The notes under the pieces are model-generated. The model worked only from the letters and a program-made list of their open reading frames with translations, did no database searches and was not told where the DNA came from. Source: Pontibacter amylolyticus (lineage in GTDB: Bacteria > Bacteroidota > Bacteroidia > Cytophagales > Hymenobacteraceae). From it: a DNA stretch of 64,000 nt. How positions within the stretch are numbered: position 1 is the first letter of the stretch; every line of letters starts with the position of its first letter. The position numbers and the translations under genes were made by a program. This document shows, piece by piece, positions 1 to 8,868 of this stretch. Location: the NCBI RefSeq assembly GCF_014638845.1, contig NZ_BMFP01000003.1, positions 372,001 through 436,000 of the forward strand, written 5' to 3'.

Positions 1-32
1 CAGAATCTGGTAACCAGCGCATCGCTCAATTC

Positions 33-73
33 AAAAGCCCTCCCGATCGTCATGATCGGGAGGGCTTTTTTTT
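33..73 (+). terminator. Strong bidirectional-looking intrinsic terminator
   Basis: A 16-bp perfect stem (AAAAGCCCTCCCGATC, 33-48) closes over a 5-nt loop, and the right arm runs into nine T residues. The T tract is on the plus strand, so it mainly ends a rightward gene lying before the window. The leading A tract would also give a short U run to leftward transcripts from mqo. Confidence 0.85.
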
Positions 74-136
74 GGGAATTTTATGGCCAGTAACCAGCGT
101 CAGCAGGTATAGCGTTATCAGATTGTCAAGCTATAC

Positions 137-1654
137 CTACTTATCCACCGTATGCTGCAGGCCAAGCACCTCGCTGGTCCAGCTGCGCACCTTGCGGAGC
201 AGTGCCTCATTCTCTGCCAGCGATTCGCCGTAGGACGGAATCATGCGCTTTAGTTTCTGCTGCCATGCCGCTGACTGCATCTTTTCAGGAAAGCAGCGGT
301 GCAGCAGGCTGATCATGATCGAAACAGCCGTGGAAGCTCCCGGAGAAGCACCCAATAGTGCTGCCAGCGAACCGTCGGCTCCCGCTACGATCTCAGTCCC
401 AAATTCCAGCACGCCCCCGTGCTTCGGGTCTTTTTTGATGACCTGTACACGCTGCCCGGCCACTTCCAGTTGCCAGTCCTCGCTTCGCGCCTCCGGGTAG
501 TACTGCCGTAGTGCCTCCACCCGCTCATCAGGCGACTGCCGTACCTGGTCAATCAGGTATTGCGTGAGCGGGATGTTCTTGATTCCTGCCGATAACATCG
601 GGTGCAGGTTATTTACTTTAAGAGACAGCGGCAGGTCAAAGAACGAACCGTTCTTCAGGAACTTGGTGGTGAAGCCGGCATAGGGCCCAAACAGCAACTC
701 GCGCTTGCCATTGATAAAGCGGGTATCCAGGTGGGGCACCGACATGGGCGGCGAGCCAACTGAGGCTTTGCCGTATACCTTGGCACGGTGCTGCTCTATC
801 ACAGCCGGGTTGATGCACTTGAGCCACTGCCCACTTACCGGGAATCCACCGAAGCCATCGCTCTCCGGTATACCTGACTTCAGCAGCAAGGGCAGGGAGC
901 CACCACCCGCACCAATGAAGACGAAATTTCCCCTTACCCTATGCTTCGTACGGGTCTCACGGTGCCGGATGCGGACACTCCAGCGGTTATCGGGGCGTTG
1001 CTTCAGCTTGCGCACGTCGTAGCCAAAATACAGGTGTACGCCTTCCATCTTGCTGAGTCGCTCAAACATCGAGCGGGTCAGAGCGCCGAAATTCACGTCC
1101 GTGCCCAGGTCCATCCGGGTGGCAGCCACTTTCTCGAGCAGGTCGCGACCTTCCATCACCAGCGGCATCCAGGACTTGAGTACCTCTACATCCTCTGTAT
1201 ACTCCATCCCTTCAAAAAGATGGCAGGCAGTCAGGGCAGTATGGCGTTTTTTGAGGTAGTTGACATTCTCATCACCCCACACAAAACTCATGTGCGGGAT
1301 GCTTCTGATAAAGCTGTCGGGTAGGTTCAGTTTACTTTCCTGAATCAGGTAGGACCAGAACTGCCGTGAGATCTCAAACGATTCAGATATACTGACAGCC
1401 TTCGTGGTGTCGATGCTGCCATCGGCTTTTTCCGGGGTATAGTTCAGTTCACAGAAGGCGGCGTGGCCGGTCCCGGCATTGTTCCAGGCGTCGGAGCTTT
1501 CAGCGGCCGCTTCATCAAGCCTTTCAAGTACTGTGATCCGCAGATCGGGTTGCAGCTCTTTTAGCATCATACCCAGCGTGGCACTCATAATCCCAGCGCC
1601 TATCAGTACGACATCCGTCTCCGACATATCGGGCAGTCTACGATCTGTTTCCAT
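137..1654 (-). CDS. mqo: Malate:quinone oxidoreductase
   Basis: Membrane-peripheral FAD enzyme that oxidises malate to oxaloacetate and passes electrons to the quinone pool, replacing or backing up NAD-linked malate dehydrogenase. The 505-residue length matches the family. A Rossmann FAD site (GAGIMSATLG, about residues 19-28) and the family-typical segment SSDAWNNAGTGHAA (about 53-66) are visible, followed by conserved HMSFVWG and FVFIGAGGGSLPLL blocks. Met10 (MSETDVVLIG) is an alternative start just before the FAD fold. It is transcribed alone towards the terminator at 33-73. Two GGTATA/TATACC motifs lie between its stop and that terminator. Identification is secure from family signatures. 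Confidence 0.96.
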   Translation of the reverse strand: METDRRLPDMSETDVVLIGAGIMSATLGMMLKELQPDLRITVLERLDEAAAESSDAWNNAGTGHAAFCELNYTPEKADGSIDTTKAVSISESFEISRQFWSYLIQESKLNLPDSFIRSIPHMSFVWGDENVNYLKKRHTALTACHLFEGMEYTEDVEVLKSWMPLVMEGRDLLEKVAATRMDLGTDVNFGALTRSMFERLSKMEGVHLYFGYDVRKLKQRPDNRWSVRIRHRETRTKHRVRGNFVFIGAGGGSLPLLLKSGIPESDGFGGFPVSGQWLKCINPAVIEQHRAKVYGKASVGSPPMSVPHLDTRFINGKRELLFGPYAGFTTKFLKNGSFFDLPLSLKVNNLHPMLSAGIKNIPLTQYLIDQVRQSPDERVEALRQYYPEARSEDWQLEVAGQRVQVIKKDPKHGGVLEFGTEIVAGADGSLAALLGASPGASTAVSIMISLLHRCFPEKMQSAAWQQKLKRMIPSYGESLAENEALLRKVRSWTSEVLGLQHTVDK

Positions 1655-1938
1655 AAGAACTTCAGTTTAGGGTTTAGTAGCTATACTACGTAACACGTAG
1701 TGCAGGGTACGCTGGCCGAAGATTATCCTGCTTTTTTTAAGCGCTATCTAAGTGGCCAAAGTATATGAATCATGGGTAAACAGCATGTAATCAACAGTGA
1801 ACGATGGAGGACCTACCCCTGCTGCAAGCACTTGACAAGATTTCATAAATTACTTGAACTCAAATACTTATATTACAGTTTCTAAAGCACTGAATTCCAA
1901 ACCGCGCTGCTTATACCTACTGACAGCATTCCTGTCTG
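1655..1938. other. Divergent intergenic region between mqo and a hypothetical gene
   Basis: About 284 bp without a credible gene. It must hold the promoters for mqo (leftward) and the hypothetical gene (rightward), but I cannot place a convincing Bacteroidota -33/-7 pair. One TATACC motif lies at about 1913. Confidence 0.5.
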
Positions 1939-2964
1939 ATGAAACAAATGATAAATATGAGTACCATTAATCCGAATATTCCATTACCTCCTTTTGCTGG
2001 TTTCAAAAAGCCCTTTTCACCAGCAAACGAGCATGACACTGATATTCTTTCCGTATGTTTTTGCCCGCAGCTAAAGCTGCTCTGCGCCAAATGGGACCGC
2101 TTTACTACTTCTGCTGAACTCAGGCAGTCGGTTCGTTTGCTTGCCCGTGCTGCCGCCATTCTCAAAGCAGAGCTTTTGCTGGTAGAGATTCCGGCGCAGT
2201 ACTATGCGTCGGCGGAGGACCAGCAATGGGCCAAAAAGTTCACGCAGGAAGCCCTTAATTATACCTCCATTCTGCGGGTGGCCCGTGTAGTGCCGGCTGA
2301 GCGCAATAGTACGGTGCGGCAGGCACTGCGTTCGCTGGGCGAGATGCCGTATGAAGCGAAGGTATTTGATGACCGGGAAGCCGCCTTACGCTGGCTGCTG
2401 CGTGAGAACTACGAGGTAGTCGCGAACGAAAAGTTCATCCAGATTCCGCTACACTTCAACCTCAAACTCATACGTGCCGGGTTGAAGAACCGGGCCCAGG
2501 CGACTGTAGCGGCAGCCCCCGCACAACGAGGTAACCCTGCCAGCGAGACTGAAGCCCTGCCGGAACTGTTCACCATCGAAACAGAATTTGTGGCGATCGC
2601 GCTGCACAAGACAAAAAACTTGATGAACATACGCTGGAAGAAAGCGCCCCATAGCCGACAGTATCGCTATGGCATGCTGAAGGCGGCGCGCGCTTTGATA
2701 GAGCACCGTTTCGAGCGCTTGCTGCTCAATAACCAGCGCATGGGCGTGCTTACGCTGGAAGACCAGGGCTGGCTGATCGCTTCTGCCCAGCAATTGCTCC
2801 CTAAAACAAATCTGCGAAAACTGGCCGTGATCACATCGGCAGATGCACTACAGCAGATGAGCAGCGAAAACATTGGTAAAAAATTGAAGCAGGCCGCGCT
2901 AAGCCACCAGATCCATTACTTTCTGGCAGAAGAGGACGCGCTCGAGTGGCTGGTGGAGGACTAG
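1939..2964 (+). CDS. Hypothetical protein with two tandem STAS/SEC14-like repeats
   Basis: A 341-residue soluble protein of unknown function. Two halves share a pattern: a beta start (LKLLCAKW and EFVAIALHK), a long amphipathic helix, an 'ELLLVEI/ERLLLNN' strand, a second helix, an 'RVARVVP/KLAVITS' strand, and an ending D-x-EAALRWLL or EEDALEWLVED. This A-x-x-W-L ending is common in small Bacteroidota STAS/SEC14-like proteins, so it looks like a tandem duplication. The repeats span about residues 45-155 and 213-341, joined by an Ala/Pro-rich linker. Met7 (MSTINPN, 1957) is as likely a start as Met1. Its stop overlaps the stop of the convergent kinase gene in the shared tetramer CTAG. The domain assignment is inference. 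Confidence 0.75.
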   Translation: MKQMINMSTINPNIPLPPFAGFKKPFSPANEHDTDILSVCFCPQLKLLCAKWDRFTTSAELRQSVRLLARAAAILKAELLLVEIPAQYYASAEDQQWAKKFTQEALNYTSILRVARVVPAERNSTVRQALRSLGEMPYEAKVFDDREAALRWLLRENYEVVANEKFIQIPLHFNLKLIRAGLKNRAQATVAAAPAQRGNPASETEALPELFTIETEFVAIALHKTKNLMNIRWKKAPHSRQYRYGMLKAARALIEHRFERLLLNNQRMGVLTLEDQGWLIASAQQLLPKTNLRKLAVITSADALQQMSSENIGKKLKQAALSHQIHYFLAEEDALEWLVED

Positions 2965-4508
2965 TCACGCCTAGGCATAGGCAGTGTTACGGTAAAGGTG
3001 GTGCCTTCTCCTTCCCTGCTCTCAACATGTACTGTGCCCCCGCTGTTGCTTACGATGCGCTTGACTATGTAGAGACCAATACCGCTCCCCTGCACGTGCA
3101 TGTGCATCCGTTTAAACAACTGAAAGACCCTTTCCTGCCGACCTGCCGGAATACCGAGGCCATTGTCCTGCACACTTAGTTGGAAACGATCACCTTTTAT
3201 AGCGGCACGAATATGAATCCGTAACTGACGTTCCGGATCCTTATACTTGATGGCATTGCTCATTAAGTTGAGCAGCACACTTTTAAAATTCTTTCGTGAA
3301 AAAATAATGGCAGGAGCCTGCTCTGTGTCCACTTCGATCAAAGCACCTGCCTTTTCAATTTCGGGCTGAAGCAACTGCTGAATGTCAGCTACCATGTCTG
3401 CCACCTTAAGTTCGGTCGCTTCCTGTCCAAAACTGCGCTGAATGCGGGCGACCTCGGTCAGGTCTTCTATGGTGACCTTAAAGCGCTCCACGGAACGGCG
3501 GATGTGATCCAGTTCAGGCACCTCTCCCAGTTGTTCCTGGCTCAGGCTATCCTCCAGCAAATTGACAAGACCTTCGATGTTCAGGATAGGCGATTTGAGG
3601 TCATGCGACGCTGTGTACACAAAGGTATCCAGGTCCTCGTTCACGCGCTGGAGTTCTTTGTTGAGCTTTTGCAGTTCGTCTATGTGCGCCATCGTGCGCT
3701 GCCGGGCCTGCGTGGCCTCCGTCACATCGTTCACAATGGCAATCTTGTAGTGCGAGGCGCTGTTTGCATCAATATCGCCGATCGAAATCTCCAGAAACTT
3801 TCGCTTTTCACCTGTTCCCATCTCAAAGATGCGCTTCTGCTTGCTGTGATAGCCATCCGCTATAAAATCCTGCAAGGCGACGCGTTCCAAATCAGGGAAA
3901 TGCGCCGCAAAGGCAATCCCCTGGATCTCTTTATCGGAAAGGCCCAGCAGGCGCACAATGTAATTGTTGACATTGAGCACGGTGCCGTCTTTTGCCAGTA
4001 AAGCGGCTCCGATCGGGGCTTCATCCAGTACGCGGGTCATGTAGCTGACCCGGACCTTTTCCATGTAGTGGGGTGAGAAAGCAGCGGCAGAAGAGCTGGC
4101 GGAACGGATGCGCACATAGCTGCGCCTTTGCTCGGTGCGCTGAACCGCATCCTCCAAGATCGGAACCAGGCCGGTGCCGAGTTCGTTCGCCACTGCCTGT
4201 ATCGTAGGGCCTACAAAGGGAGCGAACTGCAGCGCGCTCTTCACTTTCTGATGGTTTGCCTTGTCGTTGATGAGCAGAATGGAGATGGCTTTGTCCTTCG
4301 AATAACACTGTTGCGCTATCCGGACAGGGTTCACGACCTGCTCCCCCATCAGCAGCGTGTCACATGCGGTCAGGTCGACCTTGTTGTCGACAATAGCCCC
4401 TTCGGTGATGGGCTGCAACTCAATTTCCACCAGTTGCTTCTGGAAGAGATGCAGGGTATCCTCATGCAGCCCGATGTAGTATACACACTTCATTTTGGCC
4501 GGCATCAT
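2961..4508 (-). CDS. Sensor histidine kinase, REC-like plus PAS plus HisKA/HATPase
   Basis: A 515-residue cytoplasmic kinase with no membrane segment. Residues 6-125 look like a degenerate receiver-like fold. A PAS domain spans about 158-265 (EAPIGAALLAKDGTVLNVN), then a coiled coil at 268-296. The HisKA box is FVYTASHDLKSP, with His302 as the expected phosphorylated residue. The ATPase shows an N box (NLMSNAIKYK, about 414-423), DNGLGIP (448-454) and GSGIGLYIVKRI (474-485). It starts within TAATG, sharing one base with the stop of the upstream acyl-CoA dehydrogenase, so the two genes should be translationally coupled. No partner response regulator adjoins it, so it is probably an orphan sensing a cytoplasmic signal. 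Confidence 0.9.
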   Translation of the reverse strand: MMPAKMKCVYYIGLHEDTLHLFQKQLVEIELQPITEGAIVDNKVDLTACDTLLMGEQVVNPVRIAQQCYSKDKAISILLINDKANHQKVKSALQFAPFVGPTIQAVANELGTGLVPILEDAVQRTEQRRSYVRIRSASSSAAAFSPHYMEKVRVSYMTRVLDEAPIGAALLAKDGTVLNVNNYIVRLLGLSDKEIQGIAFAAHFPDLERVALQDFIADGYHSKQKRIFEMGTGEKRKFLEISIGDIDANSASHYKIAIVNDVTEATQARQRTMAHIDELQKLNKELQRVNEDLDTFVYTASHDLKSPILNIEGLVNLLEDSLSQEQLGEVPELDHIRRSVERFKVTIEDLTEVARIQRSFGQEATELKVADMVADIQQLLQPEIEKAGALIEVDTEQAPAIIFSRKNFKSVLLNLMSNAIKYKDPERQLRIHIRAAIKGDRFQLSVQDNGLGIPAGRQERVFQLFKRMHMHVQGSGIGLYIVKRIVSNSGGTVHVESREGEGTTFTVTLPMPRRD

Positions 4509-5674
4509 TAACTATCCAGGATGGGTTGCTCAAGCAACGCCCTTCCGAGCCAGGTATACAAAAGATCGGTGGTGGGTGCCATCACGTGGGCGGCCCGGGC
4601 ATCGCGCAGTAACACGTCAAGGCGGGAGTTATCACGGTAGGCGATGCCTCCAGCCAGGGTCATGGCCTCGTTCACTACGTCCACTGCACAATTCGCCACC
4701 TCTGCCTTTGCCGACAAAATAGGCAGCATTGCCCCCGGATCACCCAGGTCCGACAGTTCGGTGGCATGGTAGATAAGTCGACGGGTGCGTTCTATCTTAG
4801 CCCACAGCGTACCCACCCGGTGCTGGAGCAAAGCCAGCTGCGACAGCGACATGCCACTGTGGCGGTGCGTGCGATCCATGAGGTGTTGCCGGACATTGTC
4901 AAAAGCAGCCTGGGCTATACCCAGGTAGGTGCCCGACATGGCCGTGAGGAAGTAAGGTGCCACAACCTGAAAAACGTACCAGAGCTGATCGCCATGTTCG
5001 CCCAGCAAGTTCTGAGCAGGCACCCGCACGTCATTCATGGTCAGGCTGCGGGAAGAGTTGCCACGCATCCCCAGTCCTTTCCAGTCAGCGCCCCACTCCA
5101 GGCCATTGCGATCTTTTTCAACAACCACGCAGGAGAACTCGTGCAAGGTGGCATCGGGCTCTATTCCCATGGTAGACAGGACATAGGAGTCTGCTTTGCC
5201 ACCGTTTGTCACAAAGGTTTTGCTCCCGCGGATCAGGTATTCGTCATCCGGCTGAAGCAAAAGCTGCGTTTGCGGGAAATAGAAATGCGAACCTGTGCCG
5301 GGTTCACTCAAGGCCAGCGTGGTCAGGTGCTCGCCGGCGGCGATCGGCTGCAGAAACTCTTTGCGCTGCTGGTCGGTAGCCTTCGCCGCGATCACTGCCG
5401 TTCCGACGCAATGCATTCCAAAGCACAGGGCCGTGGAGGCTGACACACTGCCAATGGTTTCGCAGGCACGCGCCAGTGCGTACAGCCCCTGCCCCATCCC
5501 ACCTTCATGTGTTGGCACTACCAGCCCGGCAAGCCCATTGCGCTGCATCGCTCTTATGCTTTCCTCAGGCCACATCGCATCCCGGTCCACCCGCGGTGCC
5601 TCTTCCCGTATGACGGTCTGCGTGGTCTGGCTTACCAGTTGCAGTATTTGATCTAAATTCATGTAATGGCGCAT
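4508..5674 (-). CDS. Acyl-CoA dehydrogenase family flavoprotein
   Basis: A 388-residue member of the acyl-CoA dehydrogenase superfamily, which transfers electrons from acyl-CoA or related thioesters to FAD. The helical N-terminal domain ends near LCFGMHCVG. The middle beta domain has the flavin-contacting LALSEPGTGSHF and GSKTFVTNGGKADSYVL blocks. The C-terminal part ends LRDARAAHVMAPTTDLL, which resembles the acyl-CoA_dh_2-type C-terminus rather than the classical EGT-containing fatty-acid enzymes. The substrate cannot be named, and a monooxygenase-like relative is possible. Met5 (MNLDQIL, 5662) may be the true start. The PAS kinase gene follows directly through TAATG, suggesting that it and the kinase are co-produced. 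Confidence 0.85.
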   Translation of the reverse strand: MRHYMNLDQILQLVSQTTQTVIREEAPRVDRDAMWPEESIRAMQRNGLAGLVVPTHEGGMGQGLYALARACETIGSVSASTALCFGMHCVGTAVIAAKATDQQRKEFLQPIAAGEHLTTLALSEPGTGSHFYFPQTQLLLQPDDEYLIRGSKTFVTNGGKADSYVLSTMGIEPDATLHEFSCVVVEKDRNGLEWGADWKGLGMRGNSSRSLTMNDVRVPAQNLLGEHGDQLWYVFQVVAPYFLTAMSGTYLGIAQAAFDNVRQHLMDRTHRHSGMSLSQLALLQHRVGTLWAKIERTRRLIYHATELSDLGDPGAMLPILSAKAEVANCAVDVVNEAMTLAGGIAYRDNSRLDVLLRDARAAHVMAPTTDLLYTWLGRALLEQPILDS

Positions 5675-6056
5675 AGGTTCGTGGTCTTCAGGTATAGCAT
5701 ACAGGGATGCTGGAAGCCATTAGGACAAATTTACCGATAAATTGGGGCTATAACTAATTTGCATCTTCTTGCGGTTAAGCCCATTATTACGCTGCTGCAG
5801 GGCCCAAAACACGTACTGCCATTTTTAGAAACAGGTTTACGGAAGATCCCCCTGATCCGATGTGAGCTTATATCCTATCGTCAAATTGAATAATATGCGG
5901 TCTGCTGGCGTTGTAATCCGAAACCTTGCGGCAAAACCGGATGTCCTGGAAAGTTTTTTTCTCGTATGGCCTCTGAAAAACAAGGCCAGGTATGGCGTGG
6001 TTATTGCCTGCCTTTTGGCTGCTGCTGCGACAGCGGTTGCGCAAAACTAACCTTAT
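5675..6056. other. Intergenic region upstream of the class A PBP
   Basis: This 382-bp divergent gap separates the acyl-CoA dehydrogenase start from the PBP start. It contains one CAGGTATAG motif (about 5689) and a weak 62-codon reading frame (5862-6050) that ends in an Ala-rich hydrophobic stretch 6 bp before the PBP gene. I see no family match or ribosome-binding site for it and do not call it a gene. Promoters for both flanking genes should lie here. Confidence 0.5.
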
Positions 6057-8564
6057 ATGAAGCGATTGCTTGTAAAGCTAATAAAATTAATCACTTACGG
6101 TCTTCTGGTGCCTGTACTCAGCTTTCTGGGGACGCAGTTTCGTCTGTTTTTCAAGAGCCAGCAACCAAAACTCACCGCCACCTATTGGCAGCAGAAAGGG
6201 CAGGCGATACGCCAGTTTAACCCCTTTAAGCCCAAGATGTCAGACGTACGGGCCATCCTGCGTTTTGGCTTGAAGAGCGCCCTCTTCCTTGTACTCGCTT
6301 TCACCATCTTCTACCTGGCCGTGTTTACAGGTATAGTGGGTGGCGCCATACCTTCGCGCGCGCAACTGAAAGCGATCCAGAACAACACGGCCTCCGAGGT
6401 ATACTCAGCTGACAAGGTGCTGCTGGGGCGCTATTACATTCAGGACCGCACCAACATCCGCTACGACGACATTGCGACCGTTGCCATCGATGCCCTGGTC
6501 GCAACCGAGGACGTTCGCTTTTATAAGCACAACGGTGTGGATGCCCGCAGCATGGCTCGCGTACTCGTGAAGACGCTGCTGATGGGCCAGGAAAGCGCTG
6601 GCGGGGGCAGTACCCTGAGCCAGCAGCTGGCCAAGAACCTCTTTCCGCGTAAAGGTCGCCGCCTCTGGGAAATGCCTATTAACAAGCTGCGCGAGATCAT
6701 CATCGCCCGCAAGCTCGAAAGCATCTACTCCAAGCAGGAGTTGCTGGAGCTATACCTGAATACGGTGCCCATGGGGGGCAACCTCTACGGTATCGAACGG
6801 GCCTCCCGCCGCTTCTTCAACACAACCGCCGATTCGCTTAAGACGGAGCAGGCCGCCGTGCTGATCGGTATGCTAAAGGCCACGACCAGCTACAACCCAC
6901 GCCTGTATCCGGAGCGCTCGCTGCAGCGCCGGAATGTGGTGCTTAACCAGATGGCCCGGTATGAGTATCTTACCACACAACAGGCTGACTCTCTGAAGAA
7001 GATACCCCTCAAGCTAAACTATCGCTATACCACCCACAACGACGGGGCGGCACCTTACTTTCGGGAGCAGCTGCGTCAGGAACTGGTGCAATGGGCAGCC
7101 ACCCAGCGCAAGCAGAACGGCCAGCCTTATAACCTCTACACCGACGGACTGAAGATCTACACCACCATCGACTCACGCATGCAGCGGCACGCCGAGCAGG
7201 CGGTGCGTAAAAAAATGGCCCAGCTACAGCAGCAGTTCGACGCGCACTGGAAAGGCCGTACGCCCTGGGGCTCCGATGCCTCAGTCATTCAGCTGGCCAT
7301 GGAGCGCTCTGATCGCTACAAGAAACTGAAGGCGGGCGGTGCGGATGAAGCAGAAATACTCGAAAACTTCCGGCAGCCCCTCAACATGCAGGTCTTCAAC
7401 TGGAAAGGCACCACCACCAAGCCCATGACACCGATGGATTCGCTCCAGTATTACCAGCGTTTCCTGAACACGGGACTCCTGTCGATGGAGCCGGCCACGG
7501 GGTTTGTGCGTGCCTGGGTAGGCGGCATCGACCACCATGCGTTCAAGTATGACCATGTGCGCTCCCGGCGCCAGGTGGGCTCTACGTTCAAGCCTTTTGT
7601 GTATGCGGCGGCGCTGGAGAAAGGTATAAACCCCTGCGAATACTTCCCGAACGAACTGACCACCTACCCCGAATACGAGGATTGGTCCCCGCGAAACTCC
7701 AACGGCCAGTACGGCGGGGAGTACACTATGCGGGGTGCTTTGGCGCAATCGGTCAACACCATCTCGGCGCACCTGATCCTGGAGACCGGGGTGGACCGCA
7801 CCGTGGCGCTGGCCAAGCGCATGGGCATCCAGCAGGACCTGCCCCGCGTGCCTTCGCTAGCCCTGGGCACGGCAGACCTCTCGCTGCTGGAAATGGTGAG
7901 CGCCTATGCGGCATTTGCGAACGGCGGCTATAAAACAGCTCCTATTTACATTGATCGGATTGAGGACCGGCAGAGTCGCGTCATTCACCAGCACCGCAGC
8001 CGAAGCGGCACCCAGCGCGTGCTCTCACGCGACAACGCGGCCATCATGCTGCACCTGCTGCAAGGCGTGGTGGAAGAAGGCAGCGCGGCCCGCCTGCGGA
8101 CAGAGTATGGCCTGCGCATGGACATTGCCGGTAAAACAGGAACCTCGCAGGAGCACGCCGATGGCTGGTTCATAGGCATCACCCCGGAACTGGTGACGGG
8201 CGTTTGGGTTGGGGCGGAGAGTCCGAAGGTCAGGTTCAGGACGATCGCCGAGGGGCAGGGATCGCGTACGGCCATGCCAATCTGGGGCGAGTACATGCGT
8301 CGCGTGGCGCAGGACAAAGCGTTCGCCAGTCTGCGTACCGGCCGATTTGCACCGCTTCCCTCCCACCTGCAGGGTATGGTCAGCTGCCCGTCTTACCGCG
8401 AAGGCCCGCCTGAACCGGAAAACATCTTTGACCGGATCGCAGACACGGTTGTGAAAACCTACGAAGACTGGAAAAACCAGGCGAAGAGCAACCGCGAAAG
8501 AAAAAAGGAAGAGAAAAAGCGCAGACAGGAAGAGAAAAAGAACCGGAAAATCCGCTGGTTTTAA
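6057..8564 (+). CDS. Class A penicillin-binding protein (PBP1A type)
   Basis: Bifunctional peptidoglycan synthase with glycosyltransferase and transpeptidase activity, anchored in the inner membrane. It has 835 residues with a membrane anchor at about 72-95 (ALFLVLAFTIFYLAVFTGIVGG). The glycosyltransferase module shows EDVRFYKHNGVD with catalytic Glu151, then GGGSTLSQQLAKN and RKLESIYSKQELLELYLN. The transpeptidase has the SxxK nucleophile in GSTFKPF (Ser509), the SVN motif (Ser565) and KTGTS (Lys693). It ends in a highly basic Lys/Arg/Glu tail of about 30 residues. The N-terminal cytoplasmic part is somewhat long for the family. It is probably monocistronic. Confidence 0.95.
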   Translation: MKRLLVKLIKLITYGLLVPVLSFLGTQFRLFFKSQQPKLTATYWQQKGQAIRQFNPFKPKMSDVRAILRFGLKSALFLVLAFTIFYLAVFTGIVGGAIPSRAQLKAIQNNTASEVYSADKVLLGRYYIQDRTNIRYDDIATVAIDALVATEDVRFYKHNGVDARSMARVLVKTLLMGQESAGGGSTLSQQLAKNLFPRKGRRLWEMPINKLREIIIARKLESIYSKQELLELYLNTVPMGGNLYGIERASRRFFNTTADSLKTEQAAVLIGMLKATTSYNPRLYPERSLQRRNVVLNQMARYEYLTTQQADSLKKIPLKLNYRYTTHNDGAAPYFREQLRQELVQWAATQRKQNGQPYNLYTDGLKIYTTIDSRMQRHAEQAVRKKMAQLQQQFDAHWKGRTPWGSDASVIQLAMERSDRYKKLKAGGADEAEILENFRQPLNMQVFNWKGTTTKPMTPMDSLQYYQRFLNTGLLSMEPATGFVRAWVGGIDHHAFKYDHVRSRRQVGSTFKPFVYAAALEKGINPCEYFPNELTTYPEYEDWSPRNSNGQYGGEYTMRGALAQSVNTISAHLILETGVDRTVALAKRMGIQQDLPRVPSLALGTADLSLLEMVSAYAAFANGGYKTAPIYIDRIEDRQSRVIHQHRSRSGTQRVLSRDNAAIMLHLLQGVVEEGSAARLRTEYGLRMDIAGKTGTSQEHADGWFIGITPELVTGVWVGAESPKVRFRTIAEGQGSRTAMPIWGEYMRRVAQDKAFASLRTGRFAPLPSHLQGMVSCPSYREGPPEPENIFDRIADTVVKTYEDWKNQAKSNRERKKEEKKRRQEEKKNRKIRWF

Positions 8565-8868
8565 TCCAGGCATGTGGCCTAGACCTGACATGCCTTCACG
8601 GGTCATTACTACTTTCAGGACAAGCAGGTATGCTGCTCTGAACCCGGATATGATTGACCTATACCTGTTCAGTTCGCATGCTTGCTCTTCCACAAACGAG
8701 GAAACGGTGTAAGCTGATAGTTCTTCAATCTAGGGGCTTTTGCTATACCTTGGCATGGGCTGATTCTGAAAAGGCTATACCTGTGCGTATGCTTCTACCT
8801 GCCTGGCAAAAATCGAAACAGATTGTCTTCAGATTCTTTGCGTATAATGCGTGAAATAAGCCAATCAG
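8565..8868. other. Intergenic region with three same-orientation TATACC motifs
   Basis: A 304-bp gap between the PBP and a response regulator. It carries TATACC at 8660, 8744 and 8776, all as CTATACCT, and two more copies follow at 8941 and 9001 inside the regulator gene. No credible gene is present. It presumably holds the promoter of the two-component operon. Confidence 0.55.

Noticed and set aside
5862..6050. 62-codon frame upstream of the PBP gene, Ala-rich at its end
   Set aside because: No ribosome-binding site, no family resemblance, and a hydrophobic end that arises by chance in this frame; not called as a gene.
7281..7772. Long antisense frame inside the PBP gene (and similar antisense frames across nuoG and other genes)
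   Set aside because: They are mirrors of GC-rich coding frames, with no family signature, and cover conserved genes on the other strand.
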